Shown here piece by piece: positions 43,642 to 52,191 of a DNA stretch of 64,000 bases. The DNA lies in contig NZ_BMSE01000004.1 in the NCBI RefSeq assembly GCF_014648995.1, forward strand, positions 310,001 to 374,000. Direction: 5' to 3'. The translations under genes were made by a program, and so were the position numbers. How positions within the stretch are numbered: the first letter of the stretch is position 1; the number at the start of each line of letters is the position of its first letter. Origin of the DNA: Streptomyces massasporeus. GTDB lineage: Bacteria; Actinomycetota; Actinomycetes; Streptomycetales; Streptomycetaceae. Under the pieces are notes generated by a model that was not told the origin of the DNA, ran no database searches, and saw only the letters and a program-made list of their open reading frames with translations.

Positions 43642-44579
43642 GCGCGGGACACCTCCTCGCGGAACAGGGACGACACCACGCGCAGGGCGAAGGTCGCGAT
43701 GACGATCGAGCCGATGACCACCAGGACGCCCGCGGCCGAGGCGAGGCCGTTCTCGTGGGCCTGGTAGAAGCTCTGGTAGACGGTGTAGGGGAGGTTGGCG
43801 GTGCCGAGGCCCCCGGACGTGATCGTGAAGACCGCGTCGAAGTTCTGGACGATGTAGATCGAGCCCAGCAGGGCGCCCAGTTCGAGGTAGCGGCGCAGGT
43901 GCGGCAGCGTCAGATGGACGAAGATCTGCCAGTCGCTCGCGCCGTCGACCCGGGCCGCCTCGATCTGCTCGTGGTCGCGGCTCTGCAGTCCGGCCAGCAG
44001 GATCAGCATCATGAAGGGTGTCCACTGCCAGACGAGGGACGCCTCGACCGCGAGCAGCGGGGTGTTCGAGATCCAGTCGGGCTGTGGGCCGCCCACATAG
44101 TGCAACAACCCATTGAACAGGCCGTATTCAGGGTTGTAGAGCACATGCTTCCAGAGCAGGGCGGCCGCGACCGGCACCACCAGGAACGGCGCGATCAGCA
44201 GGGTGCGGACGATGCCGCGGCCCCGGAACCTCCGGTCCAGCAGCAGGGCGAGCGCGAGTCCCAGGACCAGGCTGGCCAGCACCACCGCCACCGTCAGCAG
44301 CACGGTCGTCCACACCGAGTGGCGCAGGTCCGGGTCGGTGAGGACCTCCTGGTAGTTGTCGACGCCGGTGAAGTGCCGGGCGTCGGGATAGAGGGAGTTC
44401 CAGTCGAAGAAGGAGATCACCAGCGTGGCCACGAAGGGCAGCTGGGTGACGACGATCATGAAGATCAGGGCGGGCAGCAGCGGGGCCCGGGTGGCCCAGG
44501 CGCGCAGCCGGGCGGAGGGCCGGCGGACCGGCGTGCGGAGCTCGGGGGAAGCCGCGGGGGCCGTTGTCGTGGCGGTCAT
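43638..44579 (-). CDS. polyol/sugar ABC transporter permease (MalF-type)
   Basis: This 313-residue membrane subunit has a cytoplasmic leader (MTATTTAPAASPELRTPVRR), six helices and the loop IEAARVDGASDWQIFVHLTL. It forms the translocation pore with the next gene product. Start ATG 44579 overlaps the binding-protein stop. Confidence 0.92.
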   Translation of the reverse strand: MTATTTAPAASPELRTPVRRPSARLRAWATRAPLLPALIFMIVVTQLPFVATLVISFFDWNSLYPDARHFTGVDNYQEVLTDPDLRHSVWTTVLLTVAVVLASLVLGLALALLLDRRFRGRGIVRTLLIAPFLVVPVAAALLWKHVLYNPEYGLFNGLLHYVGGPQPDWISNTPLLAVEASLVWQWTPFMMLILLAGLQSRDHEQIEAARVDGASDWQIFVHLTLPHLRRYLELGALLGSIYIVQNFDAVFTITSGGLGTANLPYTVYQSFYQAHENGLASAAGVLVVIGSIVIATFALRVVSSLFREEVSRA

Positions 44580-45949
44580 CGTCCCTCGTACTCCTCGGAG
44601 ATCTTCTCGGCGAGCGCCTGAGACTTCTTCAGGGCCGACTCGACGGACTGGCGTCCGGCGATGGCCGCGCTGATCTCCTGGGAGACCTTCGTGCCGAGGT
44701 CGGTGAACTCGGGGATGCCGACGAACTGGATGCCGGGCGCGGGCCGCGGCTGCACCCCGGGGTCGGTCGGGCGGGCCTGCTCGATGGCCTCCTTGGTCAT
44801 CTCCTGGAAGGCCCCGGCCTCCTTGCGGTAGTCGGCGTTGGCGTAGGTCGACGCCCGCTTGCCGGCCGGGACGTTCGACCAGCCCACCTGGTCGCCGACC
44901 AGCTCCTCGTAGCCCTTGCCGGACGCCCAGGAGACGAACTTCCAGGCGTTGTCCGGGTTGCGGGAGGCCTTCTGGATGCCCCAGGCCCAGGTGTAGAGCC
45001 AGCCGGAGGACTCGGTCTTCTCGACGGGCGCGGGGGCGTAGCCCACCTTGCCCTTCACCGGGGAGTTCGCCGCCTCCAGGGATCCGGCCGCGGAGGTGGC
45101 GTCGTACCACATGGCGACCTTGCCCTGGGTCATGTTGTTCAGGCACTCGGCGAAGCCGGCCTGAGCGGCGCCGGACTCGCCGTGCTCGCGTACCAGGTCG
45201 ACATAGAACTTCGTCGCCTTTTCGAAGGCGGGGGAGTCGAGCCGCGCCTTCCAGTCCTTGTCGAACCAGGTGCCGCCGAAGGTGTTGACGACCGTGGTGA
45301 GCGGGGCCATCACCTCGCCCCAGCCGGGCAGGCCGCGCAGGCAGATGCCCTTCATGCCCGCTTCGGCGCCGTCGGCCTTCGCCGCGAGGTCCGCCACCTG
45401 CCGCCAGGTGGGGCGCTCGGGCATCGTCAGGCCCTTCTTGTCGAACACGTCCTTGCGGTACATCAGGAACGACGACTCGCCGTAGAAGGGCTGGCCGTAG
45501 AGCTTGCCGTCGTCCGCGGTGAGGGACTGGCGCATCGGCTTCAGGACGTCCTGCTCGTCGTAGGCCGGGTCCTCGGCGACGTAGCCGTTCATCTGGTGCA
45601 GCCAGCCGTTGCGGGCGTAGATCGGTATCTCGTAGTTGGACAGGGTGGCCACGTCGTACTGGCCGGCCTGGTTGGCGAAGTCCTGGCTGATCTTGTCGCG
45701 GACGTCGTTCTCGGGCAGCACCGTGAAGTTGACCTTGATGCCCGTCTCCTTGGTGAAGTGGGCGCGGGTCAGCTTCTGCAGCTCGACCATCTGCGGGTTG
45801 TTGACCATCAGGACGTTGATGGCGTCGCCGCCGGAACCGGCCCCGCCCGCGCCGACCCAGCAGCCGGAGAGCAGCGGGGCGAGCAGCGTCCCTGCGGCGG
45901 CCAGGACGAGCGGGGCTCGCGGTGGCCGTCGTCGGCTCTGGGTTCGCAT
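44576..45949 (-). CDS. polyol/sugar ABC transporter substrate-binding lipoprotein
   Basis: This 457-residue binding protein has a signal with RTQSRRRPPRAPLVLAAAG and the lipobox LLSGC near residue 30. The mature domain begins with INVLMVNNPQMVELQKL and contains YDVATLSNYEIPIYARNGWL and GLPGWGEVMAPLTTVVNTFGG, the pattern of SmoE/MtlE-like polyol binding proteins. ATG 45949 follows AGGAG; the upstream in-frame ATG at 45988 has none. It lies 78 bases after the DeoR gene. Confidence 0.9.
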   Translation of the reverse strand: MRTQSRRRPPRAPLVLAAAGTLLAPLLSGCWVGAGGAGSGGDAINVLMVNNPQMVELQKLTRAHFTKETGIKVNFTVLPENDVRDKISQDFANQAGQYDVATLSNYEIPIYARNGWLHQMNGYVAEDPAYDEQDVLKPMRQSLTADDGKLYGQPFYGESSFLMYRKDVFDKKGLTMPERPTWRQVADLAAKADGAEAGMKGICLRGLPGWGEVMAPLTTVVNTFGGTWFDKDWKARLDSPAFEKATKFYVDLVREHGESGAAQAGFAECLNNMTQGKVAMWYDATSAAGSLEAANSPVKGKVGYAPAPVEKTESSGWLYTWAWGIQKASRNPDNAWKFVSWASGKGYEELVGDQVGWSNVPAGKRASTYANADYRKEAGAFQEMTKEAIEQARPTDPGVQPRPAPGIQFVGIPEFTDLGTKVSQEISAAIAGRQSVESALKKSQALAEKISEEYEGR

Positions 45950-46027
45950 GGATCGCTCCTGGATGTATGGGGAGATAAGGGGCAGCACAGGGCGTGGCTG
46001 CGCCCGGTGGGGGACGTCGGTGTGGTG

Positions 46028-46795
46028 TCAGACCCGGATGACCTGAGGCCCGAGCAGTGAGTAGCGGTGGGCTTCGGCGGCCGGCAGCAGGGTGCTCGTC
46101 ACGATCGTCTCCAGCGCGCCCACCTCCGCGAACCGGCAGAAGCTGACCGCTCCGAACTTGGTGTGCACGCCCGCGAAGACCACGCGCCGGGCGGCCCGGA
46201 TCGCCTGGGTCTTGACCTCGCTGACGGCCGGGTCGGGGGTGGTGAGGCCGTGTTCGCGGGAGATGCCGTTGGCGCCGATGAACGCCAGGTCGACGACGAA
46301 GCCGGCCAGCATCTTCGTCGTCCAGTGGTCGACGGTGGCGAGCGTGCCGCGCCGCACCCGGCCGCCGAGCAGCAGCACGGAGACCTGCTCGGCCTCGGCG
46401 AGGGCGCCCGCGACGGGCAGGGACGCGGTGACCACGGTCAGCGGCCGGTCCCGGGGGAGTGCCTCGGCGATGAGCTGCGGGGTGTAGCCCTCGTCGACGA
46501 ACACGGTCTCGGCGTCGCCGAGCAGCTCGGCCGCGGCGGCCGCGACCCGGCGCTTCTCGGGGACGTGGCTGGTGGCCCGGAAGGCGAGCGTCGTCTCGAA
46601 ACCGGCGCTCTCCACGGGGTAGGCGCCGCCGTGGGTGCGGCGGAGCAGGCCGTGGTCCTCCAGGACGCGCAGGTCCCTTCGTACGGTCTCCTTGGCCACG
46701 CCCAGTTCCGCGGCGAGGGCGGTGACGTCGACCGAGCCGTCGCGCCGCGCGGCCAGCACGATGTCGCGCTGGCGTTCTTCCGCGGTCCTGTTCAT
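46028..46795 (-). CDS. DeoR-family regulator of the polyol operon
   Basis: This 255-residue repressor has a DeoR helix-turn-helix (DVTALAAELGVAKETVRRDLR, about residues 23-43) followed by the RTHGGA motif, and a sugar-phosphate-binding DeoRC domain (FVDEGYTPQLIAEAL, FIGANGISREHGLTTPD). DeoR proteins respond to phosphorylated sugars. It is the first gene of the operon and shares its strand, so it probably autoregulates and controls import and oxidation. ATG 46795 is preceded by GGCGGG. Confidence 0.88.
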   Translation of the reverse strand: MNRTAEERQRDIVLAARRDGSVDVTALAAELGVAKETVRRDLRVLEDHGLLRRTHGGAYPVESAGFETTLAFRATSHVPEKRRVAAAAAELLGDAETVFVDEGYTPQLIAEALPRDRPLTVVTASLPVAGALAEAEQVSVLLLGGRVRRGTLATVDHWTTKMLAGFVVDLAFIGANGISREHGLTTPDPAVSEVKTQAIRAARRVVFAGVHTKFGAVSFCRFAEVGALETIVTSTLLPAAEAHRYSLLGPQVIRV

Positions 46796-46980
46796 GGCCG
46801 TCACCCGCCTTCCTGCTGTGCTGCCCGTTCGGGCCCTCGGTGGGGCCTTGGGGGAAGTTCTACAGCGGGTGTTCCGCGGTGGCCAGGTCTGTTGCGGGCG
46901 TGATCCTGCCCGGATGTGCCCGTTCGGTCGTGCGGATGCGCGCGGTGCCGCAGGGCGACCGCGGCCGTCTGCGGGCGCGT

Positions 46981-47011
46981 TGTGGCTGGTCGCGCGGTTC
47001 CCCGCGCCCCT
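46981..47011. repeat. dispersed Streptomyces GC palindrome copy (3 of 4)
   Basis: TGTGGCTGGTCGCGCGG followed by TTCCCCGCGCCCCT, the same core as at 28961-28996. Confidence 0.7.
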
Positions 47012-47055
47012 GGAGGCGTTGCCCACCTGCTTCCGGACCGTGCCCGAATGCCCGA

Positions 47056-47084
47056 GCGGGCGGGCCCGTTCTCTGCCCGCCCGC
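47056..47084 (-). terminator. terminator after udh
   Basis: Ten-bp perfect stem GCGGGCGGGC (47056-47065) with its complement (47075-47084), nine-base loop, 22 bases past the udh stop on the minus strand. Confidence 0.75.
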
Positions 47085-47105
47085 CCTGGTGACGACTGTT
47101 TCCGG

Positions 47106-47915
47106 TCAGTACGGCCAGATCGGCGGGTCCGTCACGAACTGGCCGCCCAGGTAGGCGTGCGCCTCATTGCCGTCCTGCAGCTCGCCCTGCTCGGCGATGA
47201 GCTTCTCGGCGTACGGCTCGGAGTCGTCCTGCGGCTCGTAGCCGAGCGCCCGTGCGCTGGTGAGGTCCCACCACAGCCGGGTGTTGGCGGAGGAGCCGTG
47301 GACGACGGTGTGGCCGACGTGCTCGGCGGTCAGGGCCGCGTGGAAGAGGCGGGCGCCGTCGGCGGGGCTCATCCACACGGAGAGCATGCGCACGCTGGTC
47401 GGCTCGGGGAAACAGGAGCCGATGCGCACCGAGACCGTCTCCAGGCCGTGCCGGTCCCAGTAGAGCTGCGCGAGGTCCTCGCCGAAGCACTTGGACAGGC
47501 CGTAGAAGGTGTCCGGGCGGCGCGGGGTGCCGACCGGGATCAGCGGGTCGTCGCCCCGGGGGCGCGGGGTGTAGCCGACGGCGTGGTTGGAGGAGGCGAA
47601 GACGATCCTGCCGACGCCCTCCTCGCGGGCGGCCTCGTACAGGTGGTAGGTGCCCTCGATGTTCGCCTTGAGGATCTTCTCGAAGGGCGCTTCCAGGGAG
47701 ATGCCCGCGAGGTGGATGATCGCGTCGACGCCCCGGACCGCCTCGCGCACGGCGTCCCGGTCGGCCAGGTCGGCGGCGATCGCGTCGGGCTCGCCCTCGA
47801 TCGGACGCAGGTCCAGCAGGCGCAGGTCGTAGCCGTAGGCCGGGAGCAGGTCCCGCATCAGGGTGCCGAGGCCGCCGGCGGCGCCGGTGAGCAGGACGGT
47901 GCGGGGAGCGGGCAT
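47106..47915 (-). CDS. udh: uronate dehydrogenase
   Basis: This 269-residue extended SDR enzyme oxidises D-galacturonate or D-glucuronate at C1 to the aldarolactone with NAD+. It shows the Rossmann motif TGAAGGLG near residue 10, IVFASSNHAVGY and YGLSKCFGEDLA (catalytic YxxxK), RIGSCFPEP and the C-terminal GGQFVTDPPIWPY. These agree closely with what I know of Agrobacterium Udh. ATG 47915 follows AAGGAGA. It is divergent from the dehydratase that acts later in the same pathway. Confidence 0.88.
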   Translation of the reverse strand: MPAPRTVLLTGAAGGLGTLMRDLLPAYGYDLRLLDLRPIEGEPDAIAADLADRDAVREAVRGVDAIIHLAGISLEAPFEKILKANIEGTYHLYEAAREEGVGRIVFASSNHAVGYTPRPRGDDPLIPVGTPRRPDTFYGLSKCFGEDLAQLYWDRHGLETVSVRIGSCFPEPTSVRMLSVWMSPADGARLFHAALTAEHVGHTVVHGSSANTRLWWDLTSARALGYEPQDDSEPYAEKLIAEQGELQDGNEAHAYLGGQFVTDPPIWPY

Positions 47916-47991
47916 CCTCGGGTCTCCTTGATCGCCAACCGTGCTCATCGCCAAGCGTGCACATGAGCGCACGACATTCATATGCGTGGAC

Positions 47992-48021
47992 ACGCTAAGG
48001 ATCCGGGGCGGAGCCCGTCAA
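47992..48021 (-). promoter_or_regulatory. udh promoter
   Basis: On the minus strand TTGACG (48016-48021) and TAGCGT (47992-47997) are separated by 18 bases. The -10 sits in CCTTAGCGTG, the same ten bases found around the opposite promoter. GCGTG-N2-CACGC (47984-47995) overlaps the -10 and is a candidate operator. Confidence 0.65.
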
Positions 48022-48070
48022 GTATGTCGCGGAGGGGGTGAATCCGCAGGTGCGTCGCGGGTGTGCGCGC

Positions 48071-48100
48071 TTGACCGGCACCAAGGCGGCGCCTTAGCGT
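48071..48100 (+). promoter_or_regulatory. kdgD promoter, mirror image of the udh promoter
   Basis: TTGACC (48071-48076), 18 bases, TAGCGT (48095-48100), again within CCTTAGCGTG. The two promoters face away from each other with -35 elements 49 bases apart, so one regulator bound between or over them could control both genes. Confidence 0.65.
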
Positions 48101-48153
48101 GGACTCGTTCAGAAATATAGACGCCAATCATGAATATGGAACCGGGAGAGCTT

Positions 48154-49095
48154 GTGACGTCAGCCCCTCTCGCCGCTCGACTCGACATCCCCAGCGGGCC
48201 GCTGTTCTTCCCGGTCACCGCCTACGGCCCCGACGGCTCCGTGGACCTCGACACCTACCGCACGCATGTCCGGCGCGGGGTGGAGGCCGGAGCCGCCGCG
48301 GTGTTCGCCTGCTGCGGCACCGGCGAGTTCCACGCGCTGACGCCCGAGGAGTTCGAGGCCTGCGTACGGGCCGCCGTCGAGGCCGCCGACGGGCGCGTCC
48401 CGGTCGTCGCCGGCGCCGGGTACGGCACCGCGCTCGCCGTGCGCTACGCCCGCCTCGCCGAGGCCGCCGGGGCGGACGGACTGCTCGCCATGCCGCCCTA
48501 CCTCGTCGTCGCCGGCCAGGAGGGGCTGCTGCGGCACTACCGTGAGGTGGCCGCCGCCACCGCCCTGCCGGTCATCGTCTACCAGCGCGACAACGCCGTG
48601 TTCACCCCGGAGACGGTGGTCGGACTCGCCCGCACGGACGGGATCATCGGCCTGAAGGACGGGCTCGGCGACCTCGACCTCATGCAGCGCGTCATCAGCG
48701 CCGTGCGCACCGAGGCCCCGGGCGACTTCCTCTACTTCAACGGCCTGCCGACCGCCGAGCAGACCCAGCTCGCCTACCGCGCCCTCGGCGTGACGCTCTA
48801 CTCGTCCGCCGTGTTCTGCTTCGCGCCGGAGATCGCCCTCGCCTTCCACCAGGCCCTGCGGACCGGCGACGACGCCACCGTGGAGAAGCTCCTGGACGGC
48901 TTCTACCGCCCGTTCGTCGAACTGCGCGCCCAGGGACGCGGCTACGCGGTCGCCCTGGTCAAGGCCGGTGTACGGCTGCGCGGCCTCGACGTCGGGGAGG
49001 TGCGGCCCCCGCTGCACGAGCCGCCCGGCGATCATGTGAAGCAGCTCGCCGAAGTGATCGAGCGGGGCTACGCGCTGCTGGAGGAGGCCAAGTGA
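48154..49095 (+). CDS. kdgD: 5-dehydro-4-deoxyglucarate dehydratase
   Basis: This 313-residue DHDPS-superfamily barrel converts 5-keto-4-deoxyglucarate to 2-oxoglutarate semialdehyde with loss of CO2 and water, the next-to-last step of the oxidative uronate pathway. The dehydratase-typical ACCGTGEFHALT is at residues 52-63, Tyr143 in VYQRDN and the Schiff-base Lys168 in GLKDGLGD. GTG 48154 was chosen because GGGAGAG lies just upstream; in-frame ATGs at 48130 and 48136 have no ribosome site. The aldarate dehydratase and semialdehyde dehydrogenase are not in the window. Confidence 0.88.
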   Translation: MTSAPLAARLDIPSGPLFFPVTAYGPDGSVDLDTYRTHVRRGVEAGAAAVFACCGTGEFHALTPEEFEACVRAAVEAADGRVPVVAGAGYGTALAVRYARLAEAAGADGLLAMPPYLVVAGQEGLLRHYREVAAATALPVIVYQRDNAVFTPETVVGLARTDGIIGLKDGLGDLDLMQRVISAVRTEAPGDFLYFNGLPTAEQTQLAYRALGVTLYSSAVFCFAPEIALAFHQALRTGDDATVEKLLDGFYRPFVELRAQGRGYAVALVKAGVRLRGLDVGEVRPPLHEPPGDHVKQLAEVIERGYALLEEAK

Positions 49096-50255
49096 AGGCG
49101 TCGACATTCGTCTACCCCTGGGACGTCAACGGCGACCCGGAGGCACCCGCGCGCATCGCCGCGCTGGGCGTGGCACAGGTGACGCTCGCCGCCGCCTACC
49201 ACTCCACCCGCGCCCTCACGCCCCGCCACCCGCGCCACCGCATCGTCACCGCCGAGCACGCCGCGGTGCTGTACCCGGCGGACGACCGCTGGGCCGGACG
49301 CGGGTTGCGCCCCTACGCGGCTGGCGACTGGGCCCCCGGGGACGCCTTCGGCGAGGCCGCCGACGCGCTCACCGAGGCCGGTCTGGAGGTGCACACCTGG
49401 GTCGTCCTCGCACACAACTCCCGCCTGGGCGCCGAACACCCGGACACCTCGGTCGTCAACGCCTACGGTGACCGCTACCCCTGGGCGCCGTGCATCGCGC
49501 AGCCCGCCACGCGCGCGTACCTGACCGACCTCGCGGCCGAGGCGGCCGTCCGGCCCGGGGCGCACGGCACCGAGCTGGAGTCCCTCGGCTGGTACGGCCT
49601 GCAGCATCTGCACGCCCACGACAAGACCGGCGGCATCGGCCTCGGGGACGCCGGGCAGTACCTGATGGCGCTGTGCTTCTGCCCGTCCTGCCGGGAGGGC
49701 TACGGCCGGCACGGCCTCGACGCCGACCAGCTGGCGGCCGCCGTACGGACCGCGCTGGAGCCGGTGTGGCAGGGGGCGCCGTCCGACGGAGGCTGGGCGG
49801 GCATCGAGAAGCTCCTCGGCGAGACGCTCGCGCACACCACGCGTGCGTACCGCGACGACACCGCCCGCACGCTCCAGGAGCAGGCCGTCGCGGCCGTCCG
49901 GGCGGCCGCTCCCGACGGCTTCCAGGTGCTGCTGCACGCGGACCCGGTGTCGTACCACGTCGGGGCCAACCCCGGGGTCGACCCGGCGCACATCCTGTCC
50001 GTCGCGGACGGTGTGGTCGTGCCCTGCGCGGGTGGCACCGGCACGCTGACGCCGTTCGCACGGCAGGAGCGCGAGGGCGCCGTCATCGCGGCCAACTTCA
50101 CCGTGGTCTCGGGGATGGGCGGCAGCCCGGGCACCCTCGCCGCCGACGCCGCCGAGGCACGGCGGCTCGGCGCCACCGAACTGCGGCTGTATCACGCCGG
50201 GCTGGCGTCCGACGACGACCTGGAGACGGTCCGCTCCGCCCTCGCCGGGCTCTGA
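49092..50255 (+). CDS. unknown protein co-transcribed with kdgD
   Basis: This 387-residue cytoplasmic protein is rich in Ala. It begins MKASTFVYPWDVNGDPEAPA, has alternating strand-helix segments (VTLAAAYHSTRALTPRHPRH; GLEVHTWVVLAHNSRLGAEH; ANFTVVSGMGGSPGTLAADA) that look like a TIM barrel, and a cysteine cluster CFCPSC near residue 199. I do not recognise a characterised family; it resembles glycoside-hydrolase-like barrels without a signal peptide. GTG 49092 overlaps the kdgD stop, so it is part of the uronate operon and may act on a uronate-derived sugar. Confidence 0.75.
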   Translation: MKASTFVYPWDVNGDPEAPARIAALGVAQVTLAAAYHSTRALTPRHPRHRIVTAEHAAVLYPADDRWAGRGLRPYAAGDWAPGDAFGEAADALTEAGLEVHTWVVLAHNSRLGAEHPDTSVVNAYGDRYPWAPCIAQPATRAYLTDLAAEAAVRPGAHGTELESLGWYGLQHLHAHDKTGGIGLGDAGQYLMALCFCPSCREGYGRHGLDADQLAAAVRTALEPVWQGAPSDGGWAGIEKLLGETLAHTTRAYRDDTARTLQEQAVAAVRAAAPDGFQVLLHADPVSYHVGANPGVDPAHILSVADGVVVPCAGGTGTLTPFARQEREGAVIAANFTVVSGMGGSPGTLAADAAEARRLGATELRLYHAGLASDDDLETVRSALAGL

Positions 50256-50271
50256 GGCGGCGGGTCGGCCG

Positions 50272-51522
50272 TCACCGGTGCGGGACGGCCTCGGCCCCGG
50301 CCGGGGGAGCGCACAGCGCTGTCGCCGTCGCCAGCAGGGCCACGCCCAGGGCCACCAGCACCAGCCGATGGTCCACCAGCTCGACCAGGGCCGCCCCGGC
50401 GGCCAGCCCGATCACGTTCGGTGTGAACACCAGTGTGTGGGCGGTGGCCGTGACCCGGCCCAGCAGCGCACCGGGCGTCTCGCGCTGCACGGACGTCAGC
50501 GCGGCGATCAGCACCGCGGGCAGCCCCATGCCGATCGCCGCGCTGCACACCAGCACCACCGGCCCGGACGGCACCGCCCGCAGTGCCACCGCGAGAGCCA
50601 GCAAGGCGATACCGGAGGCCGCGAAGCGCCCCGCCCCCAGGTGGCGCAGGGCGGGGCCGGAGAGCAGGCCGACCGCGACCGAGCCGGCGCCCTGCACGGC
50701 GTAGAGCACGCCGGTGTACGCGGGGGAGTGCCCCAGGCCGTCGACGACGGCGTACACCATCGCCCCGTTCAGACCGGCGCACAGCATCGTGGCGCCGCCC
50801 GCCAGGACCAGGGGACGCAGCACGGGGTGCGCCCACAGGTGCCGGACGCCCTCGGCGGTCCGCCGCCGACGGCTGCCGGTGAGCGGCGCGGGCTTCTCCT
50901 CCCTCACCCGCAGCGCCGCGTACAGCCCCGCGGCCAGCACGAACGTGGCCGCGTCCAGGAGGGCGACGCCCGCGCCGCCGTGCGCCGCGTAGAGGCCCGC
51001 GCCCGCCAGCGGGGCCAGGAGTTTCATGCCCTCGGTGGCGGTCGTGCGCAGGCCGTTGAAGTCGCCCAGCAGGGACGGCTCGAACGCGGTCGCCACGAGC
51101 GCCGACTCGGCCGCGTCGTGGACGACACCCGCCGCGCCGTACACGAACAGCACCGCGTACAGCAGCCACAGGTCGCCCGGGGCGTCGACGTACACGAGGG
51201 CGAGCAGCAGCGCGCCCAGGAGCAGGTTCACGCCGATCAGCAGGGGCCTGCGGCGATGAGGGCACCGACCGGTCGAGCGAAGCCGAGACTGGGGGAGGTC
51301 GGCGAGGCCGCCCAGCAGCGGTCCCGCCAGGGTGGGCAGCCACATGGCGAGCATGCACAGCGCGGCCAGGCCGTCCGAGCCGGTCAGGTCCTTGACCCAC
51401 ATGCCGGACGCCAGCCACAGGGCGGAGGTGCCGAAGCCGGAGACCACCACGCCGGAGAGGTAGAGGCCCGCGTCGCGGTCGCGCAGGACGCGCACGAGAG
51501 GCCAGGTCGTCTTCGTCGTCAT
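50272..51522 (-). CDS. MFS transporter with a repeat-encoded insertion
   Basis: This 416-residue transporter has about twelve membrane helices and resembles drug/macrolide exporters of the MFS (GTSALWLASGMWVKDLTG; QRETPGALLGRVTATAHTLV). The cytoplasmic loop between helices 2 and 3, normally G-x-x-x-D-R-x-x-R-R, reads GGLADLPQSRLRSTGRC then PHRRRPLLIG, about 14 residues longer than usual; the extra part is encoded by a palindromic Streptomyces repeat at 51270-51299. Activity may be affected. ATG 51522. It is convergent with the uronate operon. Confidence 0.85.
   Translation of the reverse strand: MTTKTTWPLVRVLRDRDAGLYLSGVVVSGFGTSALWLASGMWVKDLTGSDGLAALCMLAMWLPTLAGPLLGGLADLPQSRLRSTGRCPHRRRPLLIGVNLLLGALLLALVYVDAPGDLWLLYAVLFVYGAAGVVHDAAESALVATAFEPSLLGDFNGLRTTATEGMKLLAPLAGAGLYAAHGGAGVALLDAATFVLAAGLYAALRVREEKPAPLTGSRRRRTAEGVRHLWAHPVLRPLVLAGGATMLCAGLNGAMVYAVVDGLGHSPAYTGVLYAVQGAGSVAVGLLSGPALRHLGAGRFAASGIALLALAVALRAVPSGPVVLVCSAAIGMGLPAVLIAALTSVQRETPGALLGRVTATAHTLVFTPNVIGLAAGAALVELVDHRLVLVALGVALLATATALCAPPAGAEAVPHR
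51270..51299. repeat. palindromic repeat inside the MFS coding sequence
   Basis: On the minus strand it reads CCTCCCCCAGTCTCGG then CTTCGCTCGACC. This is close to the block CCCCCGAGCTCTCGACTCCG in the centre of the MITE-like element (about 6367-6400). It keeps the MFS frame open and adds an Arg/Ser/Pro-rich peptide. Confidence 0.6.
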
Positions 51523-51591
51523 GCCTGGTCATCGTGCGGCTAAGGACCGTACGGAGGGATCGGGAGGGTGCCCTCATTCCAGTGGGAATGG

Positions 51592-52047
51592 TCAATCCCA
51601 TTGTGAGGAGAGCATTTCCCCGAGCTTGCCGAGGCCCTGAACCCAGCCTTCCTCGTGGAGAGCCCGCCGCCGCTCCGTGGCGAAGTCGCCCTGGTCGAGG
51701 GTGAGGTGGGACTGTCTGACGTCAGTGTCGTACAGCGACAGCGTCACCACCGTCTCCCGGTCCTCGGGGTCGGGATCCTCCCAGCGGAAGGTGTACGACA
51801 GGCCTACCGGGGGGTCGACATCGATGTATTCGCCCACCAGGTAGAACAGCTCGCCTTCCGGTGGCTGCATCGCTATCCGGTAGGCGCCACCGGGGCGGAG
51901 GTCGATCTCCGCACTCGGGGTGCTGAACCCGTCGGGGCCCCACCAGCGGGCCACTTCCCCGGGGTCGGTCAGCTCGCGGAACACGCGCACGGGCTCATCC
52001 GCCAGCTCACACTCCAGATGCAGTCTCAGCTCGACGTCCTGTGTCAT
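51592..52047 (-). CDS. SRPBCC (AHSA1-like) domain protein
   Basis: This 151-residue protein has the START/AHSA1 fold. The N-terminal strand ELRLHLECELADEPVRVFRE, TDPGEVARWWGPDGFSTPSA, the central beta sheet (YRIAMQPPEGELFYLVGEYI) and the long C-terminal helix EEGWVQGLGKLGEML are all visible. Such proteins bind small hydrophobic ligands or act in stress response. No enzymatic residues can be assigned. ATG 52047 follows GGTGG. The divergent neighbour is a mycothiol-type DinB protein. Confidence 0.85.
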   Translation of the reverse strand: MTQDVELRLHLECELADEPVRVFRELTDPGEVARWWGPDGFSTPSAEIDLRPGGAYRIAMQPPEGELFYLVGEYIDVDPPVGLSYTFRWEDPDPEDRETVVTLSLYDTDVRQSHLTLDQGDFATERRRALHEEGWVQGLGKLGEMLSSQWD

Positions 52048-52191
52048 CACGCACCACCTGCCACCGAAGGTGCCTGGAGTAACCCCTATAGGCATTTTAG
52101 GCTGGCTGGCCGTGGGCCACGATTCCGTAGCGATGAGTTCCGTGGCCGGAGTCGGTCTGCCTCTCAGGGACGAAACCAGGAGGAGCAGCCG

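Larger units (their letters stand above)
46796..47105. other. spacer between DeoR operon and udh
   Basis: These 310 bases hold the DeoR promoter region, a dispersed GC palindrome copy (46981-47011) and the udh terminator (47056-47084). No gene is seen. Confidence 0.5.
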
